A stretch of DNA of 6,146 bases from DASSKO01 sp035690425 (GTDB lineage: Bacteria > Actinomycetota > Actinomycetes > Propionibacteriales > Nocardioidaceae). The number at the start of each line of letters is the position of its first letter. Position 1 is the stretch's first letter. The notes under the pieces were generated by a model, which made no database searches, was not told where the DNA came from, and was given only the letters and a program-made list of their open reading frames with translations. Positions 5,972 through 6,146 of the stretch are shown here, in pieces. Both the position numbers and the translations under genes were made by a program. The stretch covers positions 1 to 6,146 of the forward strand of contig DASSKO010000103.1 in the NCBI GenBank assembly GCA_035690425.1, in the 5' to 3' direction.

Positions 5972-5999
5972 GAAACAGTTCACTGATGCGCTTCAGTGA
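5957..5999. repeat. 13-bp tandem repeat array / operator-like dyads before the amidohydrolase gene
   Basis: Three 13-bp units follow without gaps: TGAAGCGATTCAC (5958), TGAAACAGTTCAC (5971) and TGATGCGCTTCAG (5984), with a further TGA at 5997. Units 1 and 2 agree at 10 of 13 bases, 1 and 3 at 10, and 2 and 3 at 8. Each of the first two is also a dyad TGAA-N4-TTCA. The array can also be read as two stronger dyads: GTGAA-N4-TTCAC at 5957-5970, and TCACTGA-N6-TCAGTGA at 5980-5999 (perfect 7-bp arms, with four of the six central bases also pairing). Both have a central CpG, and their centres are 26 bp apart. The array overlaps the candidate -10 and start site, so repression is the natural reading. 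CpG-centred dyads suit LacI-family proteins, and the LacI-type regulator encoded at 2875-3888 is a candidate binder; other dimeric regulators remain possible. Confidence 0.7.
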
Positions 6000-6018
6000 C
6001 ATTGTCCCAGGCCCGGCG

Positions 6019-6028
6019 AGAGAGGTGA
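6019..6028 (+). promoter_or_regulatory. Shine-Dalgarno deciding a TTG start
   Basis: AGAGAGGTGA closely resembles the anti-16S complement AGGAGGTGA and ends 6 nt before the TTG at 6035. Its last three bases are also an in-frame TGA stop for the downstream reading frame, so translation cannot begin further upstream and TTG is the only usual start codon before the conserved HxH motif. Confidence 0.75.
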
Positions 6029-6034
6029 CAGGGC

Positions 6035-6146
6035 TTGTCAGTTCCATCAGTCGTCGACGTCCACCAGCACCTGTGGCCGGCAGCTCTGGTGGAGGCTCTG
6101 CGTGCCCGCGCAGACCCGCCGCGGCTCGACGGCTGGACGCTGCACC
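6035..6146 (+). CDS. Amidohydrolase-family metal-dependent hydrolase, N-terminal part (3' end outside window)
   Basis: Only the first 37 residues lie in the window. After a TTG start the protein reads MSVPSVVDVHQHLWP, then an Ala/Leu/Arg-rich helix (ALVEALRARADPPRL) and DGWTLH. The motif VVDVHQHLWP, with His10 and His12, is the HxH metal-binding pair at the end of strand 1 of the amidohydrolase TIM barrel. The group hydrolyses C-N, C-O or C-C bonds, or decarboxylates, with one or two divalent metal ions; the substrate cannot be inferred from this fragment. The start is set by an in-frame stop at 6026-6028 and the Shine-Dalgarno just before it. It lies 134 bp after the YeiH-like gene behind its own promoter-like and operator-like sequences, so it appears to be a separately and tightly controlled unit. 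The frame is too short to be listed by a length-limited ORF search and would be missed by one. Confidence 0.82.
   Translation, partial: MSVPSVVDVHQHLWPAALVEALRARADPPRLDGWTLH

Noticed and set aside
4922..5983. Long - strand open frame (353 residues) opposite the YeiH-like gene
   Set aside because: Ser/Thr/Pro/Arg-rich translation typical of a shadow frame; it would also cover the operator array and promoter region.
4841..5986. + strand open frame (381 residues) overlapping the YeiH-like gene
   Set aside because: Arg/Gly/Pro-rich out-of-frame reading of the same DNA, no membrane segments or motifs.

Overview
The window is very GC-rich, dense coding DNA. Short gene overlaps of the GTGA/ATGA type, GTG and TTG starts, and -10 boxes placed for leaderless mRNAs all point to an actinobacterium (Actinomycetota). 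I cannot name a genus from the sequence. I see no rRNA, tRNA, CRISPR array, insertion sequence or phage gene.

Left third (1-2779, + strand): three tightly overlapping genes form one operon that enters from beyond the left edge. They are the C-terminal part of a LuxE-type acyl-protein synthetase, a complete LuxC-type acyl-CoA reductase, and a short-chain dehydrogenase/reductase (SDR) related to FabG. LuxE and LuxC are the fatty-acid reductase pair that makes the aldehyde for bacterial luciferase, but no luciferase gene (luxA/luxB) lies in the window. The trio therefore looks like an acyl-activation and reduction module that hands an aldehyde or related intermediate to the SDR for another purpose. 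The SDR has lost two of the four usual catalytic tetrad residues (Asn to Ser, Ser to Thr).

Middle (2780-4792): a LacI-family regulator on the + strand has a TANNNT box exactly where a leaderless transcript starting at its GTG would need it. It converges, with only 7 bp between stop codons, on a LysR-family regulator on the - strand. The LysR gene shows the same leaderless arrangement.

Right third (4793-6146): the LysR gene is divergent from a YeiH/UPF0324 inner-membrane protein (putative sulfate/sulfite-type exporter), the same pairing as yeiE-yeiH in enterobacteria. The 70-bp gap between them carries two inverted repeats that could be regulator sites. A hairpin follows the yeiH-like stop codon. 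Then comes the most striking non-coding element: a compact array of 13-bp repeats (TGAAnnnnTTCAC type, 5958-5999) that also forms two dyads with CpG centres. It overlaps a candidate promoter in front of a TTG-started amidohydrolase-family gene cut off by the right edge. CpG-centred dyads are typical of LacI-family operators, so the LacI-type regulator in this window is one candidate binder, but that link is inference.
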